From a virus: a DNA stretch of 29,567 nucleotides. Positions 18,601 to 27,066 of the stretch are shown here, piece after piece; position 1 is the stretch's first letter; each line of letters starts with the position of its first letter. Under the pieces are notes generated by a model. It made no database searches, was not told where the DNA came from, and was given only the letters and a program-made list of their open reading frames with translations. The stretch covers positions 1 to 29,567 of the IMG/VR virus record IMGVR_UViG_3300023210_000153; one strand, written 5' to 3'. The position numbers were made by a program, and so were the translations under genes.

Positions 18601-18652
18601 ATAATAAAATTAATAAAAGTAATAATTACCCCCGTTGATATAACGAGGGTAA
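18601..18652 (-). terminator. intrinsic-type terminator after the major capsid gene
   Basis: In the sense RNA, UUACCCUCGUU pairs with AACGGGGGUAA over 11 bases around an AUAUC loop (18626-18652), with one U-G wobble that is a C-A mismatch on the plus strand. It begins 18 bases past the capsid stop and is followed by a U-rich tail (about 18 of the next 25 bases). A partial terminator could lower expression of genes after the capsid gene. Confidence 0.68.
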
Positions 18653-18670
18653 GAATTACATTAATTTACT

Positions 18671-20137
18671 CTAGATTCCTTTGAATAATACAAAGTTGTT
18701 TCTAGCTTGAGTTACTAAACATCTTTCAGATAAGAAGTTAACTTCCATTGCATCTAATGTAGAAGTAAACGCACCACCAACTGAACCAGTTAGCCATGAT
18801 TTCATTCGTCTGTCATCAGCTTGAGAAGCTCTGTATCTTACGTGTAAGAAAGGACGTCTAATGTTTGTACCTAAGATTTGGTCATAAACAGTAGAAGTAC
18901 CTGCAGGAACTAATACTCCTTCAATTGAAGCAGGACCAGTCATTGCACCACGCGTTGAAGCGTCGTTTAAGTATTTCCAATCTGTCTTGTAGAAATCATA
19001 AGAACCTCTACGGAATCCTGAGAATCCTAAGTTCAATGCCATTTCTTCAGAGTTTTCGAAAAGACCAAAAGCAGTACCACCTGCATAACCTCCAGAGATA
19101 GAAGCTAACATATCGTCAAAATCAAGAGCAGTGTTTCTGTTCAAGAATAACATGTTTTCTTCGATAGCTCCTTGAGTATCTAGGTTTTTAAGTATTGCGT
19201 CGAAAGCGTCGATACCAGCAGCAGCAGTAAATCCTACTTCTACGTTACCTCCGTTTTGGATAGCAGCAAATAAACCTTCAGTACCAATGATACCTACACC
19301 AGCAGCTCCAGCAATAGGAGATACAGCAGCGTTTTTAAGTTCACCTTCAACCATAGACATTTCTAAGTAATCTTCGAAACGTAGTCTAGTTTCAGACTCA
19401 GCTTTTAAATACCATAAGTAACCACCTGTTCCATCTTCAGTAGCAACTTCTACCCAACCGATCTGAGCAGTGTCAGAACCATTGATAGAATATTGGCTTC
19501 TAATGATAATAGGATTGTTGCTAAAAGTAGTAAACGCAGGGTTTACAGTAATCATAGGGTTAGCACCTCCAATTGCGTTTGCACCAGAAATAGCTTGAGC
19601 TGAACTCTGTCCTTTTTGGTAATCAGAACCATATACAAATACTTTAACTAAACCAGTTAGACCGGATAGATCAGCAGCAGTATAAGGTTGTACAGATATA
19701 AGACCAGTAGCGCTATTAGAAGCATCTACAAAACATTTTAATTCACCACCAAAGTCGTCCATAACTACAACCGTAGAGGCTGGAGAAACAACGTTTGACA
19801 CTTGTGTGTTTGCACCACCGTTAGTAATATCAATACCTAGATTTGCACCACCACCAGAGTTAGCAGCGATTGCACAATCAGCATAAGATATGTGTAAACG
19901 ATTTTGTTCAGACCAAATTACTTGATCAGAAGTCATAGGCATTTCAGCGCCTACCATTCTTAAAAATCCGGATAACGTTCTGTTACCGTATCTTTCTACT
20001 TCAGCTTCGTAAAGCTCTGGTAAATATTGCTGAGCAAAATTTCCACCAGCAGCACCATCGAATGTAAGATAGTTCTGTTGAAGTAATTGTTGAGTTTGAG
20101 AAGGTACTATACTTCCAAACTGTGGGGATAAAGCCAT
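18671..20137 (-). CDS. major capsid protein (488 aa)
   Basis: Length, position after a scaffold gene and composition fit a HK97-fold major capsid protein. The N-terminus (VPSQTQQLLQQNYLTF, then LPELYEAEVERYGNRTLSGF) is helical, as expected for an N-arm. At about residues 236-272, LWYLKAESETRLRFEDYLEM and a GELKNAA segment form the region I associate with capsid proteins of crAss-like and marine podoviruses. GTEGLFAAIQNGGN follows shortly after. The DNA is somewhat GC-richer than the neighbouring portal gene by a one-line count (about 43% against about 30%), as expected for a highly expressed gene. It is 14 bases from the scaffold gene upstream and ends before a terminator-like hairpin. The fold is inferred; the identity is well supported by context. 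Confidence 0.86.
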   Translation of the reverse strand: MALSPQFGSIVPSQTQQLLQQNYLTFDGAAGGNFAQQYLPELYEAEVERYGNRTLSGFLRMVGAEMPMTSDQVIWSEQNRLHISYADCAIAANSGGGANLGIDITNGGANTQVSNVVSPASTVVVMDDFGGELKCFVDASNSATGLISVQPYTAADLSGLTGLVKVFVYGSDYQKGQSSAQAISGANAIGGANPMITVNPAFTTFSNNPIIIRSQYSINGSDTAQIGWVEVATEDGTGGYLWYLKAESETRLRFEDYLEMSMVEGELKNAAVSPIAGAAGVGIIGTEGLFAAIQNGGNVEVGFTAAAGIDAFDAILKNLDTQGAIEENMLFLNRNTALDFDDMLASISGGYAGGTAFGLFENSEEMALNLGFSGFRRGSYDFYKTDWKYLNDASTRGAMTGPASIEGVLVPAGTSTVYDQILGTNIRRPFLHVRYRASQADDRRMKSWLTGSVGGAFTSTLDAMEVNFLSERCLVTQARNNFVLFKGI

Positions 20138-20151
20138 AATTTTAATTTTAA

Positions 20152-21363
20152 TTAGTTAAACTTTTTTGTTTTTATTTTTAATTTTGATGAATCTAAACCA
20201 CTAATCGACTTTACTTTTAATCCATTTATGAAAACATTTCCATCGGCAACTTGCCTAGGTCCGTCTTGCGCTGGATTTTTAGAATTTGTAATAACACCTT
20301 TGATGCCATCCGCTTTTCCTTGTTCGTAAAAATGATGAGCTAGTTTATCAGCATTCATTGCAGCGTACATAGCCTTGTGATACCCACTTGGATCTATCAT
20401 ATTTCCGTCTTTGTCTAAATACTTACCTACGAAATTCTGAACATCTATTTGGGTTTCACCTACCTTAGCTGGGTCTTTAACACCGTATCTAAATTTCTTA
20501 TCCCCCACATTAAAATCAAAACCTTTGAATTCTTTATTGAATAATCTTTTAGTACGATCTCTAAAATCACCGTGTTGTGCTTGAGCTTTTTCTTGCTGCT
20601 CTTTATATCGGTCATAAAAGCTTAACGCTTCTTGCTGTTCTTGAGTTACGCCCGGTCTCAACTTGATATCGTCGTAATATTTACTCTTAGAACTTTCTAA
20701 GTATTGTTTTGCTTTTGCAACTTCTTCTTTATAAGCGAGTTTCTTTTTACGTATAGCTCGCTCTTCATCTATATCCTCATCATACTTAAAATTATCTTCC
20801 ATTAAGAAAGCTATTTCTTCTAAGTCTAAGTGTGGTTTGGATTTAAGATAATATTCTTTTAAAACCTCTGAGCCATTAAGCTTAGAGTAATCTTTGTTTA
20901 ATGCCACGTAGTCTTCTACGCTTCCACCTGTTTCCTCCATAAAAGAAACTAGTTTTTCTACATTTTCCGGTAAAGGTTTTCCTAAGATCTGCTGATCTCT
21001 TACAGCTTCCTTAGCTTCTTGTTTAACCTCTTTAACTTCTTCATCGGTTATTTCTTGGAGTGGGGTGACTTCTTCAACAGCCTCGCTGGGCTCTTGTATT
21101 TGTTTGTCCACTTCAACCAAATCTCCGGCTTGTTTTTCTTCAGGAACACTTCCTGTTTCTCCGATACGAATGGCATTATCTTCTTTTGGTATTTCAACCT
21201 TTACAACATCTGGTATAATTTCACCTGTTGCTTCTGGTTTTGTTAAATCTACTTTTACAGGATCATTACCACTAAGGTGTCCTAAGTTTTTTGGTGTTTT
21301 CTTTTTTTTAATTTTAAAATCACCTTCTTGTTTGACTTCTTGAGTCGTTGTGTTTTCTGACAT
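20152..21363 (-). CDS. scaffolding protein (403 aa)
   Basis: This is a highly charged, mostly helical protein between portal and major capsid genes, the classical scaffold position. The first 130 residues are disordered-looking and acidic with Lys-rich patches (KIKKKKTPKN). The centre, about residues 150-270, has helical segments including VLKEYYLKSKPHLDLEEIAF and a Gln/Glu-rich coiled-coil region. The C-terminus ends with KLKIKTKKFN, a basic tail of the kind by which scaffold proteins contact coat protein. No protease signature is present. I see no sign that it is fused to a maturation protease. The ATG follows an A/T leader that holds three copies of an 8-base repeat. Scaffolds diverge fast in sequence, so the call rests on position and composition. 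Confidence 0.8.
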   Translation of the reverse strand: MSENTTTQEVKQEGDFKIKKKKTPKNLGHLSGNDPVKVDLTKPEATGEIIPDVVKVEIPKEDNAIRIGETGSVPEEKQAGDLVEVDKQIQEPSEAVEEVTPLQEITDEEVKEVKQEAKEAVRDQQILGKPLPENVEKLVSFMEETGGSVEDYVALNKDYSKLNGSEVLKEYYLKSKPHLDLEEIAFLMEDNFKYDEDIDEERAIRKKKLAYKEEVAKAKQYLESSKSKYYDDIKLRPGVTQEQQEALSFYDRYKEQQEKAQAQHGDFRDRTKRLFNKEFKGFDFNVGDKKFRYGVKDPAKVGETQIDVQNFVGKYLDKDGNMIDPSGYHKAMYAAMNADKLAHHFYEQGKADGIKGVITNSKNPAQDGPRQVADGNVFINGLKVKSISGLDSSKLKIKTKKFN

Positions 21364-21372
21364 AATATAATA

Positions 21373-21396
21373 TAATTAAATAATTAAATAATTAAA
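21373..21396 (-). repeat. three perfect tandem copies of an 8-base AT repeat
   Basis: Plus-strand TAATTAAA (sense TTTAATTA) occurs three times head to tail. The last copy overlaps the portal stop codon and the block lies in the leader of the scaffold gene. It may simply be low complexity. Confidence 0.7.
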
Positions 21397-23803
21397 CTTT
21401 AGGCATTAACTCTTCTATGTTAAATCCTAAGTTGTTTTCTCCTGTATTTTCAAAATCAACAGGGTTAGAGTCATTTTGTCTCTGCTGTATCAATTTACTC
21501 TGTTGAGTACCTTGCATTTTTAATCTTTTATCTTTACGATCTTCAATATCTTTCTCTTTAGAACCTTCAGCTCCTGTTTTTATTTGAGCTAATTGAAATT
21601 GATAACCATACTCTTGCTGCATTAATTTAGCTTTTATCTGCATTTCAGTTTCCATTCTACTTATTTCAAATTGAGACTTAGCTTGCTCTATACTAACTTT
21701 TTGTTGAGTTAATGCTGCTTGTTTTTGAGTTTCTGCTAATGCAGTTTGCTCTGCTGTTTTAGCAGCTGCTTCACCTTGAGCAGCTATCATTCTCTCTTGA
21801 TTTGCTCTTTCTCTAGCTAATTTCTTTTTACGTTTTTGTTTTAGTAATTGATTTGCTAGTTTTAGATTTTTAATTTGACGAATATCTATAGCGTCTTCTA
21901 AGTCAATACCTCCAGACTGCAAGGCAACTTGGATGTTTTGTTCTAGCTGAGCTTTCTCTTCATCGTCAGGTTCTAGCTCTAAGAATATACCAAAGTCATG
22001 TAAGTTTAAATTAGATATCTCTCTTAATGTTTCTACATTATATATAGATATACCTTCTATTAAAGCATTAGCTGTTAAAGGATAACTTAAAGCATCTGCT
22101 AGTTTTAAAGATATGTTTTCACATATTTTTAAAGCAATATATAAGCTACCTTGATTTATATGTTTTGTAGCTATATTAGATTGATTAGCTGCCATTTTAG
22201 CAAGACCTACTAAAGCATCTTTATCAGGTAAACTACCATCTCTAGCCTCGTTAAGACCCGTGACATCACGTATCATTTGTAAATAGTATTGATACGTTTG
22301 TATTAAAGCTGCTAGTTTTTGACCACCAGCAGATGACTGTAATTCTTGAATAGGTATCTTGCCTCTATTTGGATCACCATCTTGTGTCAGTGATCTACCG
22401 ACTATACTACCTGTTTGGAAATACATATTCAACGCTTCAGCTGGATTGTAGTTTGTTCCATTACCTAGATCAACTTCTGCTAAACCGTCCATATCTAAGA
22501 ACACCCCATCTGGAACCATTCTAGCTAGTACTTGCTGCATCTTTAAATGCGTTAACTGTATCATGTCTGCAAAACCTGTACATCTACTTACAATAGATTC
22601 TATTCTACCTTTGTACATTCTTGGCGCAACTATAGAATAATTCATTTCTACTTTAGTAGTATCAGCAGCTGGTCTTGTCATATTTTCTGCTAGCTCCCAC
22701 TTAAGCATTGTGTTTGTTCCTAACACTTTAGCTCCAGTGTATAATACTTCTATACTTCTACCGACTCTTTCAAACCCATCATTTGGCGGAGGATTAAATT
22801 CGTCTGTTTTTTCTATTATTTTTTCTAAACCGTTTTCAGTTCTTTTTAATTTAAAAACCTGATTCATGTAAGTTTTATATTCAAAATACATTACTTGAAC
22901 CGTATTGTTGTCATAGTTGCCCCACCCAGTTATATACTGCCTGTTACCAGGCATTTCTTGAATTCTTTGTAATTCTTCTTCTGGAATATTAGGAAACTGC
23001 TTCTTAAGCTCTGGTATAGTTATTGATTTAACTTCACCAACATAGTATATGTCTTGAAAATTAGGATCTTCTGTGTAAGAGTATACTAAATAAGAAGGAT
23101 CAACGTAGTCTAAAGTTATGCCATTAGCTACATTAAAACTAGTTTTTGCACATGCTATTCCGCATACAACAAGATCTTCATTTAATCTTCTTTTAGTAAG
23201 TTCCCATTTATTTTTAGCTAAAGTCTGCGTTATAGCTTCTTCTTCCGCTATTTCAATAGCTTGTTTATAACTTAACTGTAAATGTAACTCTAATTCTTCT
23301 TTTGTTTCTGGTAAATCTGCGGGAGGAATACTTGTTCTTTGTAATTGAACTCCTAGTAAATCTTCAGCAGCTTGCATTTGTTCCTTAGCAAACATATCTT
23401 CTGCAACAGCGGTTGCATACATAGTTCTTTTCTTTACAGAAGCAGGATCTTGAGAATAAGCTTTTATGTCATATTCTTTACTAGATATACCGTTTACAAC
23501 AATATCAACAAACTTAGATAATATAGGAACTGGCTTCCAGTCTAGATTTAAGTAGCTTAAGTCACCGTTTATTGATAGTTCATCTTTGTATTTTTGAACA
23601 GGTTGTTCACCTCTAGCATATAATCTTAAGTGATGAAAATTATTAAAACTAGTAAGATATCTATTACCATTAGTTCGGCCTTGATTAAACCACTCTGTCT
23701 CAATAGCCTGCGCCACTTGTGAACCATATTCTAACGAAGCTTTTTCATAATCCGGTACTACCTGACTAGGAAAGGCGCTATTTGAGTTAGTGTACATTTT
23801 CAT
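21392..23803 (-). CDS. portal protein (803 aa)
   Basis: The N-terminal region carries LRLYARGEQPVQKYKDEL (residues 59-76) and YLNLDWKPVPILSKFVDIVV (84-103), which match my memory of crAss-like portal proteins. The body continues with helical and beta segments typical of a portal wing and stem. The last 150 residues or so, about 655-775, are an Ala/Gln/Lys-rich, coiled-coil-like tail (for example EISRMETEMQIKAKLMQQEY), consistent with the long barrel of P22-like portals that extends into the capsid. The start codon immediately follows the TerL stop (TAAATG), which suggests coupled translation. A further in-frame ATG lies two codons downstream. The portal forms the ring through which the terminase packages DNA and onto which the ring proteins assemble. 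Confidence 0.87.
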   Translation of the reverse strand: MKMYTNSNSAFPSQVVPDYEKASLEYGSQVAQAIETEWFNQGRTNGNRYLTSFNNFHHLRLYARGEQPVQKYKDELSINGDLSYLNLDWKPVPILSKFVDIVVNGISSKEYDIKAYSQDPASVKKRTMYATAVAEDMFAKEQMQAAEDLLGVQLQRTSIPPADLPETKEELELHLQLSYKQAIEIAEEEAITQTLAKNKWELTKRRLNEDLVVCGIACAKTSFNVANGITLDYVDPSYLVYSYTEDPNFQDIYYVGEVKSITIPELKKQFPNIPEEELQRIQEMPGNRQYITGWGNYDNNTVQVMYFEYKTYMNQVFKLKRTENGLEKIIEKTDEFNPPPNDGFERVGRSIEVLYTGAKVLGTNTMLKWELAENMTRPAADTTKVEMNYSIVAPRMYKGRIESIVSRCTGFADMIQLTHLKMQQVLARMVPDGVFLDMDGLAEVDLGNGTNYNPAEALNMYFQTGSIVGRSLTQDGDPNRGKIPIQELQSSAGGQKLAALIQTYQYYLQMIRDVTGLNEARDGSLPDKDALVGLAKMAANQSNIATKHINQGSLYIALKICENISLKLADALSYPLTANALIEGISIYNVETLREISNLNLHDFGIFLELEPDDEEKAQLEQNIQVALQSGGIDLEDAIDIRQIKNLKLANQLLKQKRKKKLARERANQERMIAAQGEAAAKTAEQTALAETQKQAALTQQKVSIEQAKSQFEISRMETEMQIKAKLMQQEYGYQFQLAQIKTGAEGSKEKDIEDRKDKRLKMQGTQQSKLIQQRQNDSNPVDFENTGENNLGFNIEELMPKV

Positions 23804-26014
23804 TTATTCAATTATTTTTGACATTGTTCCTTTATTATTATATCTTTTAAAACCAAGATCATAAGTTTTTCTTGTAATTGTAGGTATTGGTCTATATTTG
23901 TTTTTATTGCAGGCCATTATTGCTAGGCCAGAACTTATAGAAGCATCATGTTTTGTTCTGTTATTTATATTAAATTTAGACCAATCGTTTAATGTTCTTT
24001 GAAAGTAAACATCTCCATATGTTCCATTTTGTTTTAAACCTACAAAATCTTCTATATATGATTCTATAGCAGCTGCGTGAGCTTGTTTAATATCTTCTGA
24101 TGAATTAGGTATTCCACCTATCTCTCTTTCTGTAATAGATAGTTTTAATTTATCCGGTCTATTCATTGCAAAACCTCTATAACCTCTTCTTTTAAAATGA
24201 TACAGTAATCTAGGTTTATTATTTTCCGCTAATATAGGCATTCCATAAAAAATACAAGCCATTAAAACATCTTCAAAAAACATTTCAGCGGTTTGAGGTC
24301 TTGCTATATATTCTAAAAAGAAATGATTCGCAGGAGCGTTCTCCATGCTAAACTTAGTTAGACCATGCAAAGATCCATTAGAACCTCTGCCATCCACTGT
24401 TCCTGATATGTCATAAGAGTCACATCCAAAAGCTCCCATGTGTTCATTAGCTGGGTATTTTATACCTCTTTTAATTATAATCTTATTTTGTTGACTAACA
24501 TCTGGCACCCATGATAAATAAAATTTACCATTATTTTTAGGTGCAAAAAGAACTCGTGTATCTTTTATTCCGTTTTCCCAGTAAAAATCTCCTCTTGTTA
24601 CTAGCTTTGTTTTACCAACATCACCATTGTAATCTATTTGCTCATAAATCTTAGTTAAATTAAATAACGAAGATTTAGCTTCGTCTCTAAAAGCATGCTC
24701 TTCAGTTCTTGGAAATTGTCTATAGAATTCATTTAAAGCGTCTTGATCTTGCTTTAAACCATCTACTTCATTTTGCCAATATTCTATTACCCCTTGTTTT
24801 ATTTTTACTCCGTGAGGGTCTTCAACCGGTTTCTTTGGTGTGTCGAATACAGGTACGCCATGAGAATCAATGTATCCTTCGTAGTTCCATTCCATAGGTA
24901 TGAACAAAGAATAGAGTCCGCTGCGAGTCTGTCCATTGGCGTTTCTTTCTGTAACATCTGAGTCATAGTATAATTTCTTGAAGTTATCACCTCCTTTGTC
25001 TAAAGCATTAGATGTTGAACCCATCATACACTTTCCAATAATTCTACTACCTAATCTAAGGGTGGTTTTCGTAACGCGCCAGTTGTTGAGGATGTTGTTC
25101 GGCCTCTCCCATTTACCGGATTCATCGTGGACGAGGAGTTTGAGTTTCTCCCCATCATAGGCATTGTCGCCCGTGTTTTTCCAATCGATAGTGGTATCGA
25201 GTCCCTCGAGATCGGCCGCGGTCTCGTTGGCGATGAGTTTCCTCCTGGTGAATTTGGACGCTGGTACTCTATAGGCAAGTTCGGTTTTGGGACGGTCCAT
25301 TCCGTCTTGTATCGGTTTAAAAAAGAACGGATAATTGACCGATATTGGTACGACTTTATCAGTGAACATTGTCTTCGCGTCGGCCCCAGATTTGGACAAT
25401 ATTCCGTATCGTGAATCGGAATTAATAGTTGCAAGATTAACCACCTCTCCTGATGCCATAAAAGAAAATCCCGATCTACGGTTTTTGAGATAGCACATTC
25501 CATAACACCTGACATCGGCTTTACAAGCTTCCCAGAATATAAAGAATAATCTGTTTGCTTCCCTAAAGTCTGGTTTCCCAACATCAATTTTGGACCACTG
25601 CAGGTACATATAGTGAGTACCAGTAAGGTAAGTAGCCACACTTTTATTATAGAACCAAAAACCTTGTTCTCTTCTATTAAATTCTTTATCAATATAATCA
25701 TACCATTTTTCTTTAAAATCAACTGGGTATTCTTCCCAATCAAAAATTGTTTTGATTTTTTTGAAATCAACTGGTAGTGTTTCTCTATTCCATTTGTTGT
25801 TTTTAAATTTAACAACATCTTTAGGAACCTCAGGTAGCCCTATATATAAATTTTGTATTTTATATATTTCACCTATTTTTCCTGTTTTAGATATAATAAC
25901 TATATCATGTTCTTCATTATAACCATACTCCCACTTGTTATACCTATTCATTCTTTTTAGAACTTTAGGTTTTATGTGGTCTTCAACAACAGTAAAAAGA
26001 TCTTGCGTATACAT
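23804..26014 (-). CDS. terL: large terminase subunit (736 aa)
   Basis: The DNA-packaging motor. The N-terminal ATPase has a deviant Walker A, KNRRSGFS at residues 177-184, with the lysine at the start of the loop as in lambda gpA (KSARVGYS). Walker B is LLVHDE with D297 and catalytic E298. Upstream, NRREQGFWFYNKSVATYLTG and HYMYLQWSKIDVGKPDF resemble terminases of crAss-like phages as I recall them. The C-terminal nuclease starts at about residue 530 with GCDSYDISG (D532 a likely metal ligand) and includes an FFEDVLMA helix and later acidic residues. The start overlaps the preceding stop by one base (TAATG), and the portal gene follows at once. The ATPase-coding part is distinctly GC-richer than the rest of the gene, yet the frame is intact. 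Confidence 0.93.
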   Translation of the reverse strand: MYTQDLFTVVEDHIKPKVLKRMNRYNKWEYGYNEEHDIVIISKTGKIGEIYKIQNLYIGLPEVPKDVVKFKNNKWNRETLPVDFKKIKTIFDWEEYPVDFKEKWYDYIDKEFNRREQGFWFYNKSVATYLTGTHYMYLQWSKIDVGKPDFREANRLFFIFWEACKADVRCYGMCYLKNRRSGFSFMASGEVVNLATINSDSRYGILSKSGADAKTMFTDKVVPISVNYPFFFKPIQDGMDRPKTELAYRVPASKFTRRKLIANETAADLEGLDTTIDWKNTGDNAYDGEKLKLLVHDESGKWERPNNILNNWRVTKTTLRLGSRIIGKCMMGSTSNALDKGGDNFKKLYYDSDVTERNANGQTRSGLYSLFIPMEWNYEGYIDSHGVPVFDTPKKPVEDPHGVKIKQGVIEYWQNEVDGLKQDQDALNEFYRQFPRTEEHAFRDEAKSSLFNLTKIYEQIDYNGDVGKTKLVTRGDFYWENGIKDTRVLFAPKNNGKFYLSWVPDVSQQNKIIIKRGIKYPANEHMGAFGCDSYDISGTVDGRGSNGSLHGLTKFSMENAPANHFFLEYIARPQTAEMFFEDVLMACIFYGMPILAENNKPRLLYHFKRRGYRGFAMNRPDKLKLSITEREIGGIPNSSEDIKQAHAAAIESYIEDFVGLKQNGTYGDVYFQRTLNDWSKFNINNRTKHDASISSGLAIMACNKNKYRPIPTITRKTYDLGFKRYNNKGTMSKIIE
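24900..25620. other. GC-rich block inside the terminase ATPase region
   Basis: By line-by-line count this stretch is mostly 32-60% GC, against about 25-32% on the two lines just beyond its upstream edge. Between 25081 and 25320, 122 of 240 bases (51%) are G or C. It encodes roughly TerL residues 131-371, including both Walker motifs, and uses codons such as CTC, GTC, CGG and CCG that are rare nearby. The borders are gradual and approximate. A recombinant patch from a GC-richer relative, or an assembly chimera, would give this picture. Confidence 0.7.
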
Positions 26015-26289
26015 TATTTAGATCTTCCTTCTGCAAAACCTTTAAAAGCTTTTTCTTCTTTAACTTCTTTTGGTTTTTCGTTTATAATATTTTCTTCTTC
26101 TTGTATTCTTTGTAATATTTCAAAGGCATCAAATATAGCTAATTTTTTAGTAGCCGCGGCATTCTTAAGTCTATCTGCTGAGATGTCAGGGCCAAAATCT
26201 ATAATGGGCTCTTTAGCGACCTTTATTAGTTCTTCAACCGCTACTTGCCCAGCTTGGATTATACTCTTCTTGGTTTTCTTTATTTCCAT
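26014..26289 (-). CDS. possible small terminase or packaging-associated protein (91 aa)
   Basis: A short, charged, mostly helical protein (for example SIIQAGQVAVEELIKVAKEP and RLKNAAATKKLAIFDAFEIL) directly upstream of TerL, with stop and start sharing one base (TAATG). Small terminase subunits are often small helical proteins in exactly this place, so a TerS role is a reasonable guess. I see no clear helix-turn-helix, and I am not confident of the assignment. The only in-frame ATG is at 26289, inside the end of the GroES-like gene, which gives a 56-base overlap in a different frame. A non-ATG start downstream would remove much of the overlap. The C-terminal 25 residues (KEVKEEKAFKGFAEGRSK and preceding) look disordered. 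Confidence 0.6.
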   Translation of the reverse strand: MEIKKTKKSIIQAGQVAVEELIKVAKEPIIDFGPDISADRLKNAAATKKLAIFDAFEILQRIQEEENIINEKPKEVKEEKAFKGFAEGRSK

Positions 26290-26839
26290 ATTTAATTACA
26301 ATATCATTAGATTTCATACAATATAAACGCTCGTTCTCTACATTAAAATCATATTCCCCATAAGGAGTATAACCAACACAGTCTCCCTCGTTTATTCCTA
26401 GCGCTTCTAAGGAACTATTACCTATTTTAAGTATACCAATAAGGTGCTGTTCTTTATTTGTTGTTAATTTGTCCTTAGATTTTAAAGGTTTAACAAAACA
26501 TCTATCGTTTACAGCTTTCCATTTGTTCTTATTTTTATATAAGTATATTTGATCAAGAGCACAAAAAAACAGATCATCTTTAAAGTAAGATCTTGATTTT
26601 TTCTTTACACCTTGCATACTATAAAAAGTTCTAAAAACATTATGGTGTATTAACACTAAATCTCCTTTTTTTATAATAGTTTCATAAGCAGCTGGAGTTT
26701 CAATAACCTCTGCTACATTATTTACGAATTTAAAACTCTCAATTTTAGTATTTAATATAAGTTCTTTGTCACCTATTGTTTTTTTATTTTCATAAGTATC
26801 ACCTAGAGGTTTTACTATAAAATCATAAAGGCTTTTCAT
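26234..26839 (-). CDS. GroES-like (co-chaperonin fold) duplicated protein (201 aa)
   Basis: Two GroES-like beta-barrel halves can be seen. The first, about residues 1-95, opens with YDFIVKPLGD and has a GDLVLIHHNVFRTFY segment (KKGD...HHN) near residues 60-75. The second, about residues 105-185, repeats the plan with NDRCFVKPLKSKDKL, then IGILKIGNSSLEALGINEGD and VGYTPYGEYDF. Co-chaperonin-like proteins of phages such as T4 gp31 help the host GroEL fold the capsid protein, so a folding aid for the nearby capsid genes is likely, but this duplicated form could be structural instead. No mobile-loop consensus is evident. The start shares one base with the stop of the 75-aa gene (TAATG). The last 18 codons overlap the next gene. 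Confidence 0.7.
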   Translation of the reverse strand: MKSLYDFIVKPLGDTYENKKTIGDKELILNTKIESFKFVNNVAEVIETPAAYETIIKKGDLVLIHHNVFRTFYSMQGVKKKSRSYFKDDLFFCALDQIYLYKNKNKWKAVNDRCFVKPLKSKDKLTTNKEQHLIGILKIGNSSLEALGINEGDCVGYTPYGEYDFNVENERLYCMKSNDIVIKYGNKENQEEYNPSWASSG

Positions 26840-27066
26840 TAATACTCTAAATCATATTCAATGGATATAGCCATGTTAGAATTAAACTTCTTCCACGGCA
26901 ATACCTCATTGTTTTTCTTTATGTGAATATTATAAGAATTATCTTTCTGGTCTTGAGTTATATAGGCAATTTCATGACCACCATAGACACTTTGTCCAAC
27001 AGAGTAGTGCATAGCATCGCTTTTATAATCAGCACCTATACTGATTTTTCTTATTACGTTAGTCAT
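26839..27066 (-). CDS. small conserved-looking protein of unknown function (75 aa)
   Basis: I do not recognise a named family. The first half contains RKISIGADYKSDAMHYSVGQ and a VYGGHEIAYI segment that looks beta-rich. The second half contains NSYNIHIKKNNEVLPWKKF and ends in an aromatic and acidic tail. No membrane span or signal peptide is visible. It shares one base with both neighbours at TAATG junctions and sits directly before the GroES-like gene, so it is probably translated together with the packaging block. I have a recollection of similar small proteins next to GroES-like genes in marine phages, but cannot confirm it. Confidence 0.65.
   Translation of the reverse strand: MTNVIRKISIGADYKSDAMHYSVGQSVYGGHEIAYITQDQKDNSYNIHIKKNNEVLPWKKFNSNMAISIEYDLEY

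Noticed and set aside
21373-21396. The triple AT repeat as an attachment site, origin iteron or CRISPR
   Set aside because: Copies are 8 bases, contiguous and of very low complexity, with no spacers, integrase or replication gene nearby.
25051-25818. A second long minus-strand frame (255 codons) and a plus-strand frame at 25127-25414 in the GC-rich block
   Set aside because: Both lie inside TerL, whose frame holds the Walker and nuclease motifs. Higher GC reduces chance stops, which explains the extra open frames.
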